Assembly: GCA_964596165.1 (NCBI GenBank)
Contig: CAZQTW010000012.1
Coordinates: 1-64,000 of the forward strand
From: CAYUQT01 sp964596165
GTDB lineage: Bacteria > Planctomycetota > Phycisphaerae > UBA1845 > JAFGLZ01
Length of the DNA: 64,000 bases
Direction: 5' to 3'
The position numbers and the translations under genes were made by a program. Positions 26,436 to 35,706 of the stretch are shown in pieces. Position 1 is the first letter of the stretch, and every line of letters begins with the position of its first letter. Below the pieces are notes generated by a model. That model was given only the letters and a program-made list of their open reading frames with translations, had not been told where the DNA came from and did not search any database.

Positions 26436-26477
26436 GAGAGACCCGGCTGGTCGAGTCGTCGCCGGCGCGGGTCTCTC
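26436..26477. terminator. Strong hairpin downstream of the lipoprotein gene
   Basis: GAGAGACCCG (26436-26445) pairs perfectly with CGGGTCTCTC (26468-26477), with partial further pairing inside. It lies about 30 bases beyond the lipoprotein stop at 26505 and upstream of cobA-hemD. No T-run is present, so it may end transcription or protect the 3' end. Confidence 0.4.
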
Positions 26478-26504
26478 CTGCTCCCGGTCCGATTTCGTGA
26501 GCCG

Positions 26505-28115
26505 TCACTGCTTCTTGAATGTGAGCATGATCGCACAATTGCCCGTCGGCACAACGGCCGAAAGGTCTATCTTGTAGGATGCTATGTTTGCGGTCGCACC
26601 GGAGTTACGGACCACCGTATTCGCGAAGATCTCCTTGGGAAGAGTCACGGAGTAGGTGTTGTCCGGCAATAGCGTCATATCCGCCGCCGGGACCTCGTAC
26701 GCCGTGCCGTTATGCTCTCCGAAACCCGCCGGACGCACCGGCCAGGTCGCACCGACGTCGATATCTTGGACCTGTTGACCGCTGGAATCCAAGTAGAAGA
26801 TCCCAAAGGAGTAGTCCGTGCCGGTGATAAGCGCTCCCGTCTCGTCGGGTGGCGGGTTGAATACCAGCGTCAGATCCTGGCTCCCGTCAAACGGGATCGG
26901 CTTCTCATAGGTCCCGTCGATATTGGGATCTTCGACATTGAACGTGCTCAGCGAGCCGGCCGCGCCATACTTCAGGAGCTTCGGAATGTTCTTGAAGACG
27001 AAGTTGAGCATGCGCGAGTATTGGGCGGTCGTGCCGTCGCTGAACGCGAGTTCCACCGTGAACGTGTCGCCGGCGTTCATGGGAGCATTCGGTCGCACCC
27101 ACGTTTGGAAGCGTTCCGTTCCGTCCGGAGGCACCGCGTAGCCGGCCGCGGACCAGGAGACCCAACTCAGCGAACCGCCCGCGCCCATCAAGGCCTCGCT
27201 GGTCGGCAGATAGGTCGGTCCCGGCGTTTCCAAAATGCGGACGGAGGAAATCGTCTTGGGGAATACGCCGGCATCGGCAAAGACCTCGAATGTGATCACC
27301 GTGTTGACCCCGAGCGCGGTTGCGATAGCGTCGGCATCGCTCCCATAATACGTTGGGGCTTCATGAGACTGGATTTTCAGGTTCATGAAGAAGTTGAGAT
27401 GAAGCCCGGCCGGCAAAGCGATGATGCTGGCGGCGGGGTCCAGATCGTCCACGATTCCGTCGCCGTTGTCGTCGGCATCGAAGATGTCGATCAGGCCGTC
27501 GCCGTCTTCGTCCACGTTCTGACCGGTATCGGAAGATCCCATTGCGTTGAGGCCCTTTCCGTTGGAACCCAGGCCGGCCGGTACGCCGTTCTCATCGACT
27601 CGGGTCGTGATACCGGTGTCGATCCAATCGTCAAGGGTCGCATCGGCGCCGGGTTGAATCGCGGCGTTGTTGGGATCCGCGGGAAGGCTGATCGTGCCCA
27701 TGGAGGCCGCCCCTTCCATCTGGAGTCCGGTGATGCCGTTGCCGTTTGCCTGACCGTACATGACGGGACCGACGGCACGACCGTCGGGTCCGAGAATCGT
27801 CACCACAAATGTGTTTCCGGTCTCCGAGTCCGGAATCGTGAGCTCGAAGTCTCCGTTGGGGTCGGTCACGGCTCGATAGATTTCCCCGGTCTGGTTGCTT
27901 TGCGCGACAATCATGTAGCCTTCATCGATGGTCCGTGCGGGATCGCCCGCCATCGGCCGCGTTGCTTGACGGGGCGCCTGGATGCGTCCCGTGAGCCTCG
28001 CCCCGTTGGCATCCGAATGCCAGTTGTTGGGGTCGAGCCACGGAAACAGATTCACACAACACCCGGCAAGACCGAGCAACCCGACGCACGCAGCGTGCAC
28101 GATACATCGCAACAT
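26505..28115 (-). CDS. Lipoprotein with Ca-binding TSP3-like repeat
   Basis: A 536-residue protein. Start ATG 28115 is set by AGGAGA six bases upstream. The signal peptide ends in a lipobox (CVGLLGLAGC), so it is probably lipidated. After the signal come a carboxypeptidase-regulatory-like segment (EIYRAVTDPNGDFELTIPDS), then an aspartate-rich region like thrombospondin type 3 or EF-hand loops (DEDGDGLIDIFDADDNGDG near residues 200-220), then long beta-rich sequence without a family I recognise. The Asp spacing suggests calcium binding. Role unknown; probably a surface or periplasmic structural protein. Confidence 0.7.
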   Translation of the reverse strand: MLRCIVHAACVGLLGLAGCCVNLFPWLDPNNWHSDANGARLTGRIQAPRQATRPMAGDPARTIDEGYMIVAQSNQTGEIYRAVTDPNGDFELTIPDSETGNTFVVTILGPDGRAVGPVMYGQANGNGITGLQMEGAASMGTISLPADPNNAAIQPGADATLDDWIDTGITTRVDENGVPAGLGSNGKGLNAMGSSDTGQNVDEDGDGLIDIFDADDNGDGIVDDLDPAASIIALPAGLHLNFFMNLKIQSHEAPTYYGSDADAIATALGVNTVITFEVFADAGVFPKTISSVRILETPGPTYLPTSEALMGAGGSLSWVSWSAAGYAVPPDGTERFQTWVRPNAPMNAGDTFTVELAFSDGTTAQYSRMLNFVFKNIPKLLKYGAAGSLSTFNVEDPNIDGTYEKPIPFDGSQDLTLVFNPPPDETGALITGTDYSFGIFYLDSSGQQVQDIDVGATWPVRPAGFGEHNGTAYEVPAADMTLLPDNTYSVTLPKEIFANTVVRNSGATANIASYKIDLSAVVPTGNCAIMLTFKKQ

Positions 28116-28505
28116 AGCCGGTCTCCTCATGGTCGACGAATCCTCGTTCGGACAGGGACGTGTTTCACACGTAAGCCAAGCCGTATGCAACAATCCCGAT
28201 GTGTATCGGGTCTACGGAAATGAGGCTTTAGGCGGGATGGTACAGGTCCGAGATCGGGGCTCCACACGGCATTACCGAATCGTCGCGGCGTGCAAGGCCG
28301 TGTCCGGAGTGCCGATAATGTCCTGTCCAAGAGGAAGAGTTCCTGCGCGGCAGTTCGACGTGTCGCCTCGACAATCGCCCGACGCGGCGGCGGCGAATCG
28401 GTCCATGACGATGCCGGAGTCCCCGGCGGCGGACATGGGGTCGGTGCGTCGAGCCGCACCTTGCGCTCTCGCCGATCCATGACGAAGCTCTTCAGGTTCG
28501 ACAGG
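28116..28505. other. Intergenic region upstream of the lipoprotein gene
   Basis: No convincing gene in 390 bases between lpxK's 3' end and the lipoprotein start. A 6-3-6 palindrome (ACGTGT, TTC, ACACGT at 28158-28172) sits about 43 bases upstream of the lipoprotein start, but arms this short arise by chance in a window of this size. Confidence 0.35.
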
Positions 28506-29651
28506 TCAACGGGTTGGTATCATCGGGACATGGGTAGCGTCCTTTGGGGTGATGGCCTGGATGAGAAGCTCCCGCGCCGTTGCCCCCTCGTGACCCGCAA
28601 ACGTCATCGCCACCCGGACGACACGCAACGGCGCCGGCCACGCGGGACGATCCGGCGGAAGTCTGACGGCATCCTTCTCGGTGGTCAACACCATGTCCGC
28701 TTTGGCTGCGGCGGCCTGACGGGCCATTGTGTCCAACTCATCATCAGTCCACGTATGATGATCCGGCCAGAATTGTCTCCCGACGACGACACAACCCATC
28801 CGTTCCACCGTTGCGATGAAGGCCGCGGGGTTGCCGAGACCGGCGAAGACCCACGCGTGGCGCCCGGCAACCGAGGAAACGGGCATCTGCGCATCGGGCC
28901 GGCCGGCTGGGTCGCACAGTTCCACCGGTCGATGCGCCGCCGACAGGACGGGGACGTCCGGGGCCAGCGTCGCGATCCGACGGCGGAGGTTCGCAAGGGA
29001 CTCCGGCGAGATCTGATCGCTGCGGGTGATGACGAGGAGATGGGCCCGTCGCAGCGACGTCGCCGGCTCGCGAAGCATCCCTCGCGGAAGCATGGCCTCA
29101 TGACCGAACGGAACGGTCGCATCGATGAGAACGACGTCGAGATCGCGACCCAAGCGCCGGTGCTGAAAGCCGTCGTCCATCACGAGGACGTCACACCCTT
29201 GGCCGATCGCCGCATGGGCACCGGCCAGCCGGTCGGGATTGACGATCAGCTTCGCCTGGGGGCAACGTCGGCGAATCTCGCGGGCCTCGTCGTTTTCACA
29301 ACCTTCCACAGCCTGCCGAAAGGCCTCGGTTGCCCTACAGCAGGCATTCACCCGTGCCTTGTATCCCCGCATGAGGACGCCCGGCCGACGGCCGAGTCCG
29401 ATGAGTTCTTGAAGGACCCAGATGACCATCGGCGTCTTTCCGGTGCCACCGGTGGTCAGATTGCCTATGCTGACGACCGGAACCGTGACACGACGGACGG
29501 CCTTTCCGCCACGATCATAGCGTGCGTTTCGCAGCCTGATCACCGCGCCATAGGCCCACGCCAACACCGTCAGCCCACCGCGAAAAACGGTTGCGATTGC
29601 CCCCTTTTGTTCGCCGCTGATTAGTCGGAAGTAGTAGGAGTCGGGTGTCAT
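28506..29651 (-). CDS. lpxK: Tetraacyldisaccharide 4'-kinase
   Basis: A 381-residue inner-membrane-associated kinase that phosphorylates the 4' position of the lipid A precursor. A short hydrophobic segment near residues 24-38 precedes the P-loop (SIGNLTTGGTGKTPMV, about 61-76). Then come PGVLMRGYKARV, NDEAREIRRRCP, CDVLVMDDGFQHRRLGRDLD (the DDGFQH motif is diagnostic), PRGMLREP, VFAGLGNPAAF and TTEKDAVRLPP. All are LpxK hallmarks. It is the last gene of the minus-strand run ahbC-MEMO-lpxK, starting 87 bases after the MEMO stop. Confidence 0.92.
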   Translation of the reverse strand: MTPDSYYFRLISGEQKGAIATVFRGGLTVLAWAYGAVIRLRNARYDRGGKAVRRVTVPVVSIGNLTTGGTGKTPMVIWVLQELIGLGRRPGVLMRGYKARVNACCRATEAFRQAVEGCENDEAREIRRRCPQAKLIVNPDRLAGAHAAIGQGCDVLVMDDGFQHRRLGRDLDVVLIDATVPFGHEAMLPRGMLREPATSLRRAHLLVITRSDQISPESLANLRRRIATLAPDVPVLSAAHRPVELCDPAGRPDAQMPVSSVAGRHAWVFAGLGNPAAFIATVERMGCVVVGRQFWPDHHTWTDDELDTMARQAAAAKADMVLTTEKDAVRLPPDRPAWPAPLRVVRVAMTFAGHEGATARELLIQAITPKDATHVPMIPTR

Positions 29652-29738
29652 GGGCCTCGGTGAATCGAGGGTAGTCGGCTGAGGGTCGCCACCTCAACCC
29701 CGGCAGTCCAATCCGCACGGAAGGGTGCGGTTTCTCCG

Positions 29739-30965
29739 TCACTTTGCAAGCACCGCCGCGGCGCAGGTCACGCCCGTTTCCTGTTCGGGCGTCACGGCCT
29801 GGTGGTATTCCAACACGGTCACTTGCGCGCCCTGCAGCGCTCGGAGCAAGACATAGATACATCCCGAGCTGCACACGCGGAAGATGTTTTCATTGGCCTG
29901 AAGGCCGGCGATCAGGCCATCGGCATCACCCGCTTCGATCCGTGCCAACGTCGCGCGGTCTTCCCGCTCCACCTCCTTGAGGAACTCTTCGTCGAGGTCT
30001 CGGTCGTCTCCGAACCGCCGGCCGACGTGGCTCAGGTCGGCCCCGGCGATGATGCACGTCCGAGCACTGCCGCTATCCTTGGCAATGACCTCCGCCAGCG
30101 CGTCGGCGAATTCATTCAAGGCCGGACCCTCTCCTTGTGCCGGCTTCAGGCCGGTGGGCCCGCACACATCGGGGCAGAGTATCGGGACGATGGTACAGGG
30201 TCGCGAGTCGGTCAAGGTTTGGAGCAGCATGACCTGAAGCTCCACGGAATGCTCGCGGAAGTGATCCAACTCCCACTGCCCGAGGTCAAAACTCAGTCGT
30301 CGGCGGAGTGCTCGGATGAATTCCTGATCGGTTTGCGCCACACCCAGCGGCGTGTCGTAGTCCTTCAGGGTCCAGACGGGCGTCGGGCTTCGACCGAAGT
30401 GGTTCGTCCCCAGGATGACGAACCGGTCGAACGGCGGCTGCCTCCGTAATTGGGCATAGGCGCCGGCGTAGCAGGGTCGTCCGCGGGCGTAGTCCAGGTG
30501 AGGCGCCAGCAGACCGACGACCTGACGCCCGTCCGTTACGGAGCGTCCTTCATTCACGATCGCGGTCAATTCACTCCGAAGACCGGCCGCGTCGGCCAGA
30601 CCGTCCACCGTCTGGGCGAATCTCGCGGGCGCCTCCCGATACGCCTCAACCATATCGGCGTAGCGGGCCTCAAACACCGGACCATCCAGCATTCCCGTCC
30701 GATCAAGCTGATGCAGCAACTGGACGAGTTGCCCCGCCGGCAGGGACTGATGAAACTGCTTGCGGAACTTAACCAGGATGTCATCCAACGTGTTCTGGCC
30801 GTTCAGAAGCGTGACCAGATAGAAAGCCCCCGGCGTCAGTGTCATCTGACCTGACGCCAAGCCGGATGCATCGTATAGCACCATCATCTGCTCGTCGTCG
30901 TATTCGACGGGCGTCACATCGATGGTTGGGCGTAGTCGCGGTCGTTCGTTCGAGATCTCAGCCAT
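29739..30965 (-). CDS. MEMO-family protein (AmmeMemoRadiSam system protein B) with N-terminal PqqD-like domain
   Basis: A 408-residue protein. Residues 145-405 are the MEMO domain with its metal-site histidines: GLLAPHLDYARG (His 156), ILGTNHFG (His 189) and HSVELQVMLLQ, followed by IAGADLSHVGRRFGDD. Residues 25-95 look like a PqqD or winged-helix domain (LTPGAFYLVTLLNGQNTLDD, LLHQLDRTGMLDGP). MEMO proteins occur with AMMECR1 and a radical SAM gene in the AmmeMemoRadiSam triad, function still open. Here the radical SAM neighbour is ahbC, 94 bases upstream on the same strand; no AMMECR1 gene is present in the window. The N-terminal extension is unusual. Confidence 0.8.
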   Translation of the reverse strand: MAEISNERPRLRPTIDVTPVEYDDEQMMVLYDASGLASGQMTLTPGAFYLVTLLNGQNTLDDILVKFRKQFHQSLPAGQLVQLLHQLDRTGMLDGPVFEARYADMVEAYREAPARFAQTVDGLADAAGLRSELTAIVNEGRSVTDGRQVVGLLAPHLDYARGRPCYAGAYAQLRRQPPFDRFVILGTNHFGRSPTPVWTLKDYDTPLGVAQTDQEFIRALRRRLSFDLGQWELDHFREHSVELQVMLLQTLTDSRPCTIVPILCPDVCGPTGLKPAQGEGPALNEFADALAEVIAKDSGSARTCIIAGADLSHVGRRFGDDRDLDEEFLKEVEREDRATLARIEAGDADGLIAGLQANENIFRVCSSGCIYVLLRALQGAQVTVLEYHQAVTPEQETGVTCAAAVLAK

Positions 30966-31059
30966 ATCCTTGTCGCCTCAAAACGGACCCTGTCGATTCG
31001 AAGCGTCCCGTCGGCGGATTCGGGGTTCATCATGCCGGGACGCTCGCTCGCCCCATATT

Positions 31060-32292
31060 TCAGCCGTTGAACGGAGCAGCTTGAGGCATGTCGGCCGGAC
31101 CGATCTCCTCATCCGTCAGGTAACACGCCGGATCCGCCGCCCATGGATCGCCCGTCATCAGTTCCGCCCTTACCCGCAACGAACCGCCGCATAACGGCTT
31201 GAACTTGCACAGGCCGCACCGCCCCTTCAATCTCCCCGCGCGGTCCTTCAGGCCGGCCATCAGATCGTTCGACGTGTCCTGCCAGATCCCGCTGAAGGGT
31301 CGCTCGCGAACGGTACCGAGCGAGTAGTGCATCCAGAACTGGTCGGGATGCACGTTGCCGTAGAAGTCGATGCAGCCGATGCCCACGCCGGAGCTGTACA
31401 ATCCGCCCCCATTCCATCGGAGCATCTCGTACACCTGCTCCGCACGCGGGTCGCCTTCGGCCTTCAGCTTCACGTACATGTACGGACCGTCGCAATGATT
31501 ATCGACGGTGAGTATCTCGATCGGCAAGCCACGACGATGGAAATCGCGGGTGCGGCGAAGAATCGTATCCATCGCCAGGCGGGACTCGGCCAATGAGAGG
31601 TCCAGCACGCGTTTGCCGCGTCCGGTGGGGACCAGGTGATAGAAGCAAGCACGATTGATTCGTTCCCGCTCGATGAAATCGAACACACCGTCGAGATTCT
31701 CGAACGTCGGGCGCGAGAGCGTCAGTCGCAGCCCAACCTTCTGGCCGGCCTCGACGCAGTTGCGAAAACCCTGCATGGTGCGGCCAAAGGCGCCGGCGAC
31801 TCCGCGGAACCGATCGTGCACTTCCGGAATCGCGCTATCCAGCGATATTCCGACGTAGGCCAGCTTCAGGTCGACCAGACGACGGGCGATCTCCGGCGTG
31901 ATCAACGTGCCGTTCGTGCTCAGGACGACGTGCAAGCCCTTGCCCCGAGCGTATGAGATGAGTTCGAAGATGTCCGATCGTATGAGCGGCTCGCCGCCGG
32001 AAAAGAGGACGGCCGGCACACGAAACGTCGCCAGATCATCGAGGACGCGGCGCGCCTCGTCCGTGGTCATCTCGCCCTCGTACGATTTGGCCTCGCTATC
32101 GCTGTAACAGTGCACGCATTTGAGGTTACACGTCCGCGTGATATTCCAGACTACGATCGGCCGACGATCCATCGCCGATTTCGCCACGTCCATCCGCTGA
32201 TGCAACGGAACATCCCGCCCGATCGCCTGGCCATAGCGATGCGGGGTCGAGGGCGACTCGAAACCGCAGTAGAGGACACTGACATCGATCAT
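31060..32292 (-). CDS. ahbC: AhbC/NirJ-type radical SAM enzyme of siroheme-dependent heme biosynthesis
   Basis: A 410-residue radical SAM enzyme with a SPASM-type tail. SAM motif: TRTCNLKCVHCYSDSE (Cys 55, 59, 62), then VLFSGGEPLIRSDIFEL, LSTNGTLITPEIA, GISLDSAIPEVHDRFRG and HLVPTGRG. The C-terminal cluster ligands are CGLCKFKPLCGG plus PACYL (Cys 359, 362, 368, 390), the AhbC/NirJ pattern. N-terminus IDVSVLYCGFESPSTPHRYG also fits AhbC, which turns 12,18-didecarboxysiroheme into Fe-coproporphyrin III. NirJ (heme d1) is the alternative, but no other d1 genes are seen. AhbA, AhbB and AhbD are not in the window. ATG 32292 preferred over the TTG at 32313. Confidence 0.8.
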   Translation of the reverse strand: MIDVSVLYCGFESPSTPHRYGQAIGRDVPLHQRMDVAKSAMDRRPIVVWNITRTCNLKCVHCYSDSEAKSYEGEMTTDEARRVLDDLATFRVPAVLFSGGEPLIRSDIFELISYARGKGLHVVLSTNGTLITPEIARRLVDLKLAYVGISLDSAIPEVHDRFRGVAGAFGRTMQGFRNCVEAGQKVGLRLTLSRPTFENLDGVFDFIERERINRACFYHLVPTGRGKRVLDLSLAESRLAMDTILRRTRDFHRRGLPIEILTVDNHCDGPYMYVKLKAEGDPRAEQVYEMLRWNGGGLYSSGVGIGCIDFYGNVHPDQFWMHYSLGTVRERPFSGIWQDTSNDLMAGLKDRAGRLKGRCGLCKFKPLCGGSLRVRAELMTGDPWAADPACYLTDEEIGPADMPQAAPFNG

Positions 32293-32620
32293 GCCGGCTG
32301 CCTTGGCTACCAAGGCAATTCTAGGGAACCGTGAGGCCTTTTGCCACGGTGTCGCGGATCATCGGCGTCGGACTCGATCCTCCAGGTCAGGACATTCGCT
32401 TGAAAGACGGCCCGGTTCTTGCCAGAATTCCGGAGTGCTGGTGTTGTGGGTGGCCGCGGCGGCGCCGTATGTCCCGCCAACCTCAGGGGACCAAGGCCCG
32501 CTATCTCTCCCGGCAACTGCCGTGTTTGGTCGTGCCCGACAGGAGCCGGCGCTTCTGAATAATCGTCGCCCAAGAAGAAACGTCCGTATCGCGACCCGAG
32601 CATCGGAAGGAGAACCTGCC
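32293..32620. other. Intergenic region, divergent genes
   Basis: In 328 bases between ahbC and the secreted-protein gene I see no supported gene. The open frame that continues upstream of the secreted protein's start lacks a signal peptide or homology. The right end holds the ribosome binding site GGAAGGAGAA. No clear promoter boxes. Confidence 0.4.
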
Positions 32621-35605
32621 ATGAGTCGCTTCGCAAACGCCGGCGTCGTGTGTTGTCTGCTGCCGTGGACGGTTTCGGCCAGATCGGCCCGGGCGGAGGA
32701 CCTGCCCCGAGTGCCGGAGAATGTTTACCGCGGCGAGATGGCGGCGTATGCGGGGGCATGGGGCTTTGAACTCGGCAAGCCGGGGATCATTCTCGTCAGC
32801 GATGAAGAACTTGAGACACTGGCCTCGGACCCGGAGAATATCCTCGATTTAAGTCTCACGCCCCAACACAAGCACATGGCCAGCCTCCGCCAGATCTGCG
32901 AGAGTGCAAAGAATCACGGGCAGCGGACACTGATTGTGGCCTTCGATCACTTCTTTCAGCAGTACCGGCCGGGCCAGAACCACGTACGGCGACTGATGCC
33001 CGACATGGATGCCTACATCGAGAAGATCGCCCGCATCAGCAAGTTCGCCCTGACGTACGGGCTCGGGTTGGAGTTGAGCCTGCTGACCCCGCTGGAGATC
33101 GGCCGGGGCTATCGCCAGGCGACCGGGGAATCGGGCGTCTGGATGCAGTACCGCAAGGGCCTTCGCGACCCCGACAGCGGCGTGTTCAGCGTCCAGTTGT
33201 GGCGGCACACCCGCTGGGTCAACAACAAGGGGCCGTTCGATGTCGAAAACGCCGGCGTCCGGGTCTTCGCTTTCCGCGAGCAGCCCCTGCACGGAACCCC
33301 CTACCGCGTCGTTCCCGAGGACTGTATCACCGAGATCAGCGACCAGGCCAAGGTCGAGGAGATGCCGGGGATCCGGGCCCAGGGCTTCGGCGCCACCCGC
33401 GTGCGGATCTACGGTTCGGGCAAGATCGGCGCGAACGGACTCAACCGGGTCCTCGTCGTGCAGACGTATCGCACGCCCGAAATGGATTACTTCTCGGACA
33501 AGGCGCTGCCCTACCTGAAGCAACTCGTCGACCGCTACGCGGCGGCGGGGGTGAAACTCAACGCCCTCTACTCCGACGAACCGCACCTGATGGGCGACTG
33601 GGCCTACCACAGCCACCACGAGCATGGGCAGTTCGCCCTGCGATACGTCACGCCGGGACTCACAGAGAAGTTCGCCCAACGGTTCGGCGCCCCCTACCGC
33701 GACTTCGCCCGCTACCTGATCTACTTCACCTACGGCCAAGAGGACTTCGCCAACGACCTGAGCGCCACGCAGGGCATCATGCACGTCTTCGGGGCGTCGC
33801 CACAGGAGATCCGAAGGACCGCCCTGTTCCGGGCGCATTACTACCGCTTCCTCCAGGATGGCATCACCGACCTTCTTGTCCAAGCCAAGCGCCACGCCGA
33901 GCAGCGGATGGGACACCGCCTCGAGGCCCGCGCCCACGCCACCTGGGCCGAAAGCCCCACCTGCGATTCCTGGCTGCCGGCCCACGGTGTTAACAGCGAG
34001 CACGCCAAGTACGAGTACACCTCCGATTTTGTCTGGTCGAACACCGTGCAGCAATCGGCGGTGGCTTGCTCCGACTACTTCCGCTGGGGAGACTTCCTGA
34101 CGGGTAACGGCAATGACCACGCCGAGGGCGGCTTTCTCGACCGCAACTACATCGGTCTGGCATTGGCCTGCTCTACCGGAATTCTGAATGAAGTGCCGTA
34201 TTCCTATGGGGCGCACTGGGGCATGCCGGGCCCGATTTCGCACCGGCGGTCGATGGTGGCGTCGGCATTCGGCGTGGCCGCCGGGCATTTCGGACATGTG
34301 CAGGACATGCAGCACCGCGATGTGGAGGTGCTGATGCTCTACCCGATCGACCTCGTGGCCGTCGAGGAGCGTTTTGGAAGCTGGATGACGCAGTACGCCT
34401 ATGCCAACACCGTCACTGCGGCCAAGCTCCTCGAACGGGGCCGGGTCGTCGGCGGGGCGATCGAGATGGCCGGCCGGCGGTATACCACGCTGGCGACGAC
34501 GTTCGAGCCGTTTCCATCGAAGCGGCTCTTGGACATGATGCAGCAGCTCGTGCAGGCCGGCGGACGCGTCGTCTGGTCCGGCCCGCCACCGGTCCTCACC
34601 GATGAAGGCGACGACGCCCTGGCCGCGTGGTCGGCAGTCTTCGGTGCGCACTACAGCCCGGAACTGACCGAGGGCCTGCCCGCCCCCGGACGCCGGGTCG
34701 TCTTCGACGGCGCCCTCAAGTCGGTTCCGCCGCAGACGATCCTGACGCACCTTCTGGTGGATCACATCTACCCCGTTAAGGCAACGGAGTCGGCCCAGAG
34801 CGTGGCCTGCGTCAAAGATCGGGTCGTGGCGACGCATCGTCCCTATCCCGGTGGCGGCAGCGCGACATTCCTCGGTTTCCGGCCGCAGGACAATCAGTCG
34901 TGCAGCCTGGGGTACGATGTCCGCACGTGGTTCGACGTCCTCTGCGCTCTGGGGGCCTATCCGCCCTCGGGCAAGTTCCCCGGTGTAAACGACAACACCG
35001 AATACCTCTCGCGGACCGGTGACTACATCGCCTGCCGGTTCCCGAACGGTACGGTAACGATCGCACGGCATCTGCGTCATCTGGAAGAGAACTGGCATGG
35101 GGGTTTTGCGCGGAATTCCGAACGGGACGCCGCGTATGCCGCCGGCCACCAGCTCCCCTCGGACACGCTCGACCTCCGCGACTTCAAGGTCAATGGACAC
35201 AGCGTGACGTACGAGGGCACCGGCGCGGTGGCCTACCGGCTGGACGCACAAGGAAACCTGATCGGAATGGCGGGCCATCAATGCCGACAAATCACGCTGG
35301 ATGGCCGGACGACGGTCTTCGCAGAGAAACCGTTGGGTCTGGTGTGCTTCGGCCCGCTCGTCCCCGAACGGCGCCTGCCGGGAAAGGCCGTCTTCGAGAT
35401 CTGCATCCACGGCACCGGCACGGTTCGGATCCCCGCAACGGCCCTGCCGGAGAAGGTGCGCGTCCATGCCGCCGGCGCGACGCTCGGCTCATGCGGTCCT
35501 GAGGTGCCCTGCCGGCGCGAAGGCCCGTCGATCGTGTTGACGATCACGCCGGCCGAATCCAGCCGGTGGCTCTGGGTCAGTCCGGCCGACGACAAAGGAC
35601 TATAG
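32621..35605 (+). CDS. Large secreted protein, putative glycoside hydrolase-like
   Basis: A 994-residue exported protein. The start at ATG 32621 has GGAAGGAGAA about nine bases upstream and begins a signal peptide (MSRFANAGVVCCLLPWTVSA). Residues 30-420 look like a TIM-barrel enzyme (LGLELSLLTPLEIGRG, YAAAGVKLNALYSDEPHLMG, where the SDEP acid may be catalytic). Residues 480-650 carry a Rossmann-like domain of the GH42-associated style (GRVVGGAIEMAGRRYTTLAT, MQQLVQAGGRVVWSGPPP). The C-terminus is beta-rich. I cannot name the CAZy family. The long antisense ORF opposite is a shadow. Confidence 0.55.
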   Translation: MSRFANAGVVCCLLPWTVSARSARAEDLPRVPENVYRGEMAAYAGAWGFELGKPGIILVSDEELETLASDPENILDLSLTPQHKHMASLRQICESAKNHGQRTLIVAFDHFFQQYRPGQNHVRRLMPDMDAYIEKIARISKFALTYGLGLELSLLTPLEIGRGYRQATGESGVWMQYRKGLRDPDSGVFSVQLWRHTRWVNNKGPFDVENAGVRVFAFREQPLHGTPYRVVPEDCITEISDQAKVEEMPGIRAQGFGATRVRIYGSGKIGANGLNRVLVVQTYRTPEMDYFSDKALPYLKQLVDRYAAAGVKLNALYSDEPHLMGDWAYHSHHEHGQFALRYVTPGLTEKFAQRFGAPYRDFARYLIYFTYGQEDFANDLSATQGIMHVFGASPQEIRRTALFRAHYYRFLQDGITDLLVQAKRHAEQRMGHRLEARAHATWAESPTCDSWLPAHGVNSEHAKYEYTSDFVWSNTVQQSAVACSDYFRWGDFLTGNGNDHAEGGFLDRNYIGLALACSTGILNEVPYSYGAHWGMPGPISHRRSMVASAFGVAAGHFGHVQDMQHRDVEVLMLYPIDLVAVEERFGSWMTQYAYANTVTAAKLLERGRVVGGAIEMAGRRYTTLATTFEPFPSKRLLDMMQQLVQAGGRVVWSGPPPVLTDEGDDALAAWSAVFGAHYSPELTEGLPAPGRRVVFDGALKSVPPQTILTHLLVDHIYPVKATESAQSVACVKDRVVATHRPYPGGGSATFLGFRPQDNQSCSLGYDVRTWFDVLCALGAYPPSGKFPGVNDNTEYLSRTGDYIACRFPNGTVTIARHLRHLEENWHGGFARNSERDAAYAAGHQLPSDTLDLRDFKVNGHSVTYEGTGAVAYRLDAQGNLIGMAGHQCRQITLDGRTTVFAEKPLGLVCFGPLVPERRLPGKAVFEICIHGTGTVRIPATALPEKVRVHAAGATLGSCGPEVPCRREGPSIVLTITPAESSRWLWVSPADDKGL

Positions 35606-35706
35606 CGGAAGTATCGTCTGACCCGCGCCACATTGGAGCACATTGCTTCGGCGTGGAGGAATCGGTTGAACGTTCCTGCATCTTCCGTCGGTTGAGCATT
35701 CGTCCG

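Noticed and set aside
28158..28172. ACGTGT-TTC-ACACGT palindrome upstream of the lipoprotein gene
   Set aside because: Six-base arms with a three-base spacer are expected several times by chance in 64 kb.
26712..28223. A 503-residue plus-strand frame opposite the lipoprotein gene
   Set aside because: The lipoprotein has a start site, lipobox and calcium motif; the antisense product shows none of these.
28512..28520. Another TGGTATCAT on the plus strand
   Set aside because: It lies within the 3' end of lpxK with no plus-strand gene start nearby, so it is a chance match.
28290..29624. A 444-residue plus-strand frame opposite lpxK
   Set aside because: LpxK motifs on the minus strand are decisive (P-loop, DDGFQH).
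32849..35467. An 872-residue antisense open frame opposite the secreted 994-residue protein
   Set aside because: It lacks a signal, domains or a ribosome binding site and mirrors codon use of the opposite gene. Long antisense frames are common in GC-rich DNA.
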